Shown here: piece by piece, positions 9,372 through 12,213 of the stretch | Numbering within the stretch: position 1 is the stretch's first letter | Layout: every line of letters starts with the position of its first letter | Source of the DNA: Larix sibirica | Lineage: Eukaryota; Streptophyta; Pinopsida; Pinales; Pinaceae | Assembly: GCA_004151065.3 (NCBI GenBank) | Contig: NWUY0303914573.1 | Coordinates: 1 to 12,213, forward strand | DNA length: 12,213 nucleotides | Reading direction: 5' to 3' | The notes under the pieces: generated by a model | Databases searched by the model: none | Seen by the model: the letters and a program-made list of their open reading frames with translations, nothing else | Told to the model about the DNA's origin: nothing | Position numbers and translations under genes: made by a program

Positions 9372-9382
9372 CCCCCTTAAGC
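9372..9382 (-). other. Polypurine tract of the copia element
   Basis: On the minus strand this reads GCTTAAGGGGG, directly followed by the LTR start TGTTATAGCA. In LTR elements this purine run primes plus-strand DNA synthesis next to the 3' LTR. Confidence 0.8.
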
Positions 9383-9594
9383 CTCATTCAAGTGAAAAAA
9401 ATGCAAAAATTAGGTCCTGACAAAATTATGCCATGTCAAGTACCCAAGTACAATAAAAAAAATACTCGTAAGGTGAGGAAAGAGGTAAAAACTCATGGGA
9501 ACCCCACCCCCCCAAGAGGATGATGCAGAAGAAACTAGGCAATCACCTCTGAAGTCTCCACCACTCCCAAGAGTGCTCGTAAGTCTCTGAATCT

Positions 9595-9882
9595 CTACAC
9601 AGTGAAGGACTTGGTGAATAAGTTTTCAATATGATTAATTGATGGATAGTACTATAGATAAATGACTCTATCAAGTATCAACCCTCTCATGCAGTGGATG
9701 TGAATCTCTATGTATTTGGTTATTTTCCTCTGAACTAGATTGGTGGAAATTTAAATGGCACTTTGATTGTCGCACCAAATGATAGTTGGTTGATGTAACT
9801 TTATACCAAACTCTATCATAATGTTCTACGACTAGGTGGTATATGTTGCAGCATTCACTGCACCCCTATACTCTACCTTTGC
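9595..9882 (-). pseudogene. RNase H C-terminal remnant of copia pol
   Basis: A 96-codon minus-strand segment with several stops reads as the C-terminal half of copia RNase H. VEYRGAVNAAT corresponds to the family's AEAEYRAxxxA and carries the catalytic Glu. TIIWCDNQSAI matches the conserved W-C-D-N-x-S-A with its catalytic Asp. KITKYIEIHIHCMR matches R-T-K-H-I-E/D-I-x-x-H-x-I-R, and HIENLFTKSFT matches the terminal Q-x-A-D-x-x-T-K-x-L/F-x motif. It is shifted relative to the preceding pol segment, so at least one frameshift separates them. Downstream, towards the polypurine tract, DLRALLGVVE (about 9560-9590) resembles the usual C-terminal L-x-x-x-L-G-V. Confidence 0.9.
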
Positions 9883-10735
9883 TTATGATAAATCAATAGC
9901 TTGACCAACATACTGGACCTAAGCAAAAGCTGAAAACATAACCTGAGGTGGACTTACAATTGGTACCATTTCCAACCCAATCTAAATATGTGAATCCAAA
10001 AAGACCTAATGTACCACCATAAGTATGATGAATACCAAAACTAGGAGTACCTTTCACATACCAAATAATCCTCTTGGCATATTTATAGTGAAGCTCATGG
10101 GGCTCCTACAAGTACCTATAATATACCCCAACTACATATGAGATACATGGTCTAGAGTGAGTGAGATATGAGAGAATCCTAACCAATTTCCTATATCTAG
10201 TGTTGTCTACCAATGGAGTGGTCTTTGCATCCTCAAGCTTAATTCCATAAAGAAAGGGGGACCTAGATGGTTTTCACTTTTCCATCTTAAACTTGGTGAG
10301 TAGATCCTAGGCATACTTATATAATTGGCATCATGATCCTTGAACTAGTCTATGTAATCTAAGTCCAATAAAATAATGCAATAGCCCCATATCACTCTCA
10401 TGTCCATTTGCTACCAACTTTGACCAATACTTCCACTTGCTCCATGAAAGTCTCCTACCAGGGGTTAGGAGATATAAATGGAAATGTTGGTTCTCCATTA
10501 GATACTAAGGCTCCACCTTCATGGTAGTATTTGAATATGTATTTCTTACTACTTTTGAAAAAAATTGTGGATCTCGTATACTAACCACGTAATTGTGGAT
10601 AGGCATGAAGGACTTTGACGCAATAAATGCATGAGACACACTTTGAGAATGCGAGTGGGTCCACCCTATATCTATTGGATAGCCAACTAGATCACTTGTT
10701 GCATGAAGAGTATGTTGTGCTCTGCAAAAACCTGT
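9866..10735 (-). pseudogene. Reverse transcriptase C-terminus and RNase H N-terminus remnant of copia pol
   Basis: One minus-strand frame can be followed through about 290 codons with only scattered stops. Clear copia landmarks in order are SDMGLLHYFIGL (about 10360-10395), CKPSRSP-like KPSRSPFLYG, YRKLVRILSYLTHSRP (the Y-R-x-L-V-G-x-L-x-Y-L-x-x-T-R-P-D motif), EPHELHYKYAKRIIWYVKGT, and FTYLDWVGN followed by CKSTSGYVF, the first RNase H motif (usually Y-x-D-S-D-W-A-G). The first Asp of that motif is replaced here. The part upstream of 10405 (HATSDLVGYPIDIGWTHSHS, ASKSFMPIHNYVVS) is nearly stop-free in the same frame but unassigned; it may come from between integrase and reverse transcriptase. 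The palm motif YVDD and everything before it in the domain are missing. Confidence 0.88.
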
Positions 10736-10821
10736 TCATTAATGTCAACAAATTCTACATGCAAATTTTTACAAGAGGCAATTGAAAAGACATCAATGAG
10801 ATCTTCATAAATGAGAACTTA

Positions 10822-11220
10822 TCATGTATCAAGTTCTCAATCAACTAAATGGTTTATTTGAGCCAATGCATCATATCCCATTAATATGGAATAGCATGAT
10901 TCAAATTTTGTGGATAAGTCTTGGATACTTCTTGAGCTCAAACTGTTGAGCTCATTCTCTAGTCAAATTCCTTTGATCTCATCTTGTTGTCCAAGGAGTC
11001 CTTCCGACTTTGTCCAAAATTTATTCATAGATTCATTAGGATCAATGTGATATATGAGGTTGGTAGAAATTGATAAACATAGCAATCCAAATGCTTCACC
11101 CATCCTATTAAACCATTTTTATTTCTCCATTGTTAGAATTGGGTTCAATTTGTGTTCCCATTGTAATCTTGTAAAGTCCTTTTCTCCACAAGACAATACC
11201 CACCTATGTATTCCATTCAT
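10822..11220 (-). pseudogene. copia gag remnant (UBN2-like)
   Basis: The start is an ATG on the minus strand at 11220. The frame holds for 133 codons with three internal stops (codons 34, 86 and 128) before a terminal TGA. DFTRLQWEHKLNPIL fits the early F-x-x-W-K/x-x-K/L region of copia gag. EAFGLLCLSISTNLIYHID, FWTKSEGLLGQQDEI, LENELNSL and IQDLSTKFES match, in order, the conserved A-x-x-x-I-x-L-S-L-S, W-x-x-L-x-x-x-F, L-x-x-x-L and x-x-x-F-x-x-x-x-x-L blocks of the retrotransposon gag family UBN2. In an active element this protein forms the virus-like particle. The C-terminal zinc knuckle is not seen, consistent with the internal deletion starting near here. Confidence 0.85.
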
Positions 11221-11333
11221 AGTAGTTGAATTATGCGAGGATCACTTGCAAGGTCTAATCCATTCTATCATATGTGCTCTTTGATGTGTCTTCCAACTAC
11301 AAAAATTGTATATTCCTTCCTTCCTTCAAGCTA

Positions 11334-11345
11334 GCTCTGATACCA
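11334..11345 (-). other. Primer-binding site, initiator-Met tRNA type
   Basis: The minus strand reads TGGTATCAGAGC immediately after the LTR edge. This is the standard plant copia primer-binding site complementary to the 3' end of initiator methionine tRNA, where minus-strand DNA synthesis begins. It fixes both the element's orientation and the inner border of the right LTR at 11346. Confidence 0.93.
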
Positions 11346-11891
11346 TGTCAAATTTTGCTTTTGTATTACAAGATATAGAAACTAAGTGAAGAGCAATACA
11401 TTCACAGAAGTGAAAGAGAGAGGATAGATATAATTGAGATCCAAAGCAAAACACTCAATAAATTGCATTAATCTCTAATGGAATGATTAATATACAAAAT
11501 AACTGTGAATTATCAAGGAGGTAATTTGAATTATGCATGCATAACCCAAGTGAGGCTTAACTTAGAGCTCATTAGCCAAGTAGTCTAGCCAGACGGAGTT
11601 AACTATGTCATGAGGGAGTTAACAAAGTGAGCAATTGCCCACAATAGCCACTAGAGTGCTCTATTCCCATGAAAAGGGGATCCAACCCATGAAAATAGGA
11701 TAAATACTTAAAATAAGAAGGAAGGGAAACTAGGGGTAGGGTTCCAAAGATAAGACCATGACCTTGAAAATAGGATGAAGGTTCCTAAAATCAAGGGATA
11801 AAGTAGGAAGTGTGTTCTTATCGAGTAAAAATAAGAATTACTCCCTAGGAAGGGATCGCTATCATGCCTCATTAAGTCAAATTTTCCCTAC
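11346..11891 (-). repeat. Right LTR (5' LTR of the minus-strand element), outer end missing
   Basis: It begins TGTCAAATTT beside the primer-binding site and aligns with 8818-9285 as a diverged direct repeat. It contains a local duplication of GGAGTTAAC (11595-11603 and 11615-11623) and about 70 extra bases around 11750-11860 relative to the left copy. Homology stops at about 11891, opposite 9285, so roughly 86 bases of the outer end seen in the left LTR (9286-9371) have no counterpart. In the element's sense that is the start of U3, so the promoter-side end is gone. Confidence 0.85.
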
Positions 11892-12153
11892 AATGGATCA
11901 ATTCTTTCACTAGAGAAACCTAGAGTTGGATTTTGGAAGGGATTGGATGCTTGCACTAGTTCTTGGAGGAATTATGTTTTCAAGGATGGGTTGGAATTGT
12001 AAATTTGCATTTGCATCTACATTGCGAGGAAATCCATTCCTAGTGTTCAGTTGGATTTTGAAAGTGTTGTGCAAGTTGATTGCAACCTTGCTTGAGCAAA
12101 CTATTGGTAATTTGCAAGTAATTCTTTTCCCTTTGCATTTTTTTTCAGGAATG
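11892..12153. other. Unassigned flank after the truncated LTR
   Basis: Both strands are open for about 86 codons over the same bases (11910-12186), a sign of low stop density rather than coding; neither frame shows a family motif and the + frame begins with TTG, not ATG. TTTGCATTTTTTTTCAG ending near 12148 looks like a plant 3' splice acceptor, so the last bases could be exonic, but no partner donor is assigned. Confidence 0.3.
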
Positions 12154-12213
12154 GATCTGCAACGGCGCAAAAGGGATCAGAAATAGATAGATCTGCAATG
12201 GCGTGGAAGTGAT
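12154..12213 (+). repeat. Start of an imperfect 36-base-period repeat, cut by the window end
   Basis: GATCTGCAACGGCGCAAAAG from 12154 recurs as GATCTGCAATGGCGTGGAAG from 12190. About 19 of 24 aligned bases agree. The second copy runs off the window, so copy number is unknown. Confidence 0.5.

Larger units (their letters stand above)
8818..11891 (-). mobile_element. Ty1/copia LTR retrotransposon, internally deleted and decayed, minus strand
   Basis: Reading on the minus strand, the order is right (5') LTR at about 11346-11891, initiator-Met tRNA primer-binding site at 11334-11345, gag remnant from 11220, pol remnant ending near 9595, polypurine tract at 9372-9382 and left (3') LTR at 8818-9371. 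Reverse transcriptase preceding RNase H next to the 3' LTR, the UBN2-like gag and the TGGTATCAGAGC site place it in copia rather than gypsy. The internal region is about 1970 bases, far below the several kilobases of a complete copia interior. Protease, integrase and the YVDD-containing core of reverse transcriptase are not visible, so a large internal deletion is inferred. Many in-frame stops show it cannot encode its own proteins. A candidate target-site base set CATTG (8813-8817) flanks the left end; the right counterpart is lost. Confidence 0.92.

Noticed and set aside
8818-11891. Intact, active retrotransposon
   Set aside because: Gag and pol carry multiple stops and at least one frameshift, protease, integrase and the RT core are missing, and the LTRs are strongly diverged.
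11910-12186. 86-codon frames open on both strands over the same bases
   Set aside because: At most one strand could code; neither has a motif and the + frame starts at TTG.

Overview
This is a nuclear-type sequence from a plant, most likely a large-genome seed plant such as a conifer. The sequence supports this through AT-rich non-coding DNA, heavily decayed retrotransposons, intron-like splice signals and no intact gene. Nothing looks bacterial: there are no operons, Shine-Dalgarno spacing or densely packed reading frames. The species cannot be fixed by eye. I see no complete protein-coding gene; every recognisable coding stretch is a remnant.

Left part (1-1700), relatively GC-rich: a Pro/Gly/Ser/Thr-rich coding remnant on the + strand (12-837) with one frameshift, then a tRNA-like segment with a perfect B box (about 1065-1130), then a repeat-like stretch (about 1140-1690) with two hairpin-forming inverted repeats. 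Positions 1851-2693 hold a decayed minus-strand reading frame of unknown identity.

Middle (about 3100-8800), AT-rich and mostly featureless: five degenerate copies of a ~27-base motif at 5193-5370, small microsatellites, a perfect 20-base palindrome at 6488-6507, a stretch with several plausible short exons and introns (6639-8267), and a near-perfect 37-base tandem duplication at 8569-8642.

Right part (8818-11891): the best-supported feature, a Ty1/copia LTR retrotransposon on the minus strand. It has two diverged direct LTRs, a primer-binding site matching initiator-Met tRNA, a gag remnant, a remnant of the reverse transcriptase C-terminus with RNase H, and a polypurine tract. Its internal region is only about 2.0 kb; protease, integrase and the catalytic core of reverse transcriptase are not recognisable. 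The outer end of the right LTR is lost or replaced. Beyond it (11892-12213) are unassigned sequence and the start of a 36-base-period repeat cut by the window edge.

No genes here work together as a pathway. I found no convincing new biological system. The observations most worth checking are the internally deleted copia element whose remaining pol segment keeps one reading frame, the tRNA-like segment, and the exon/intron-like stretch.
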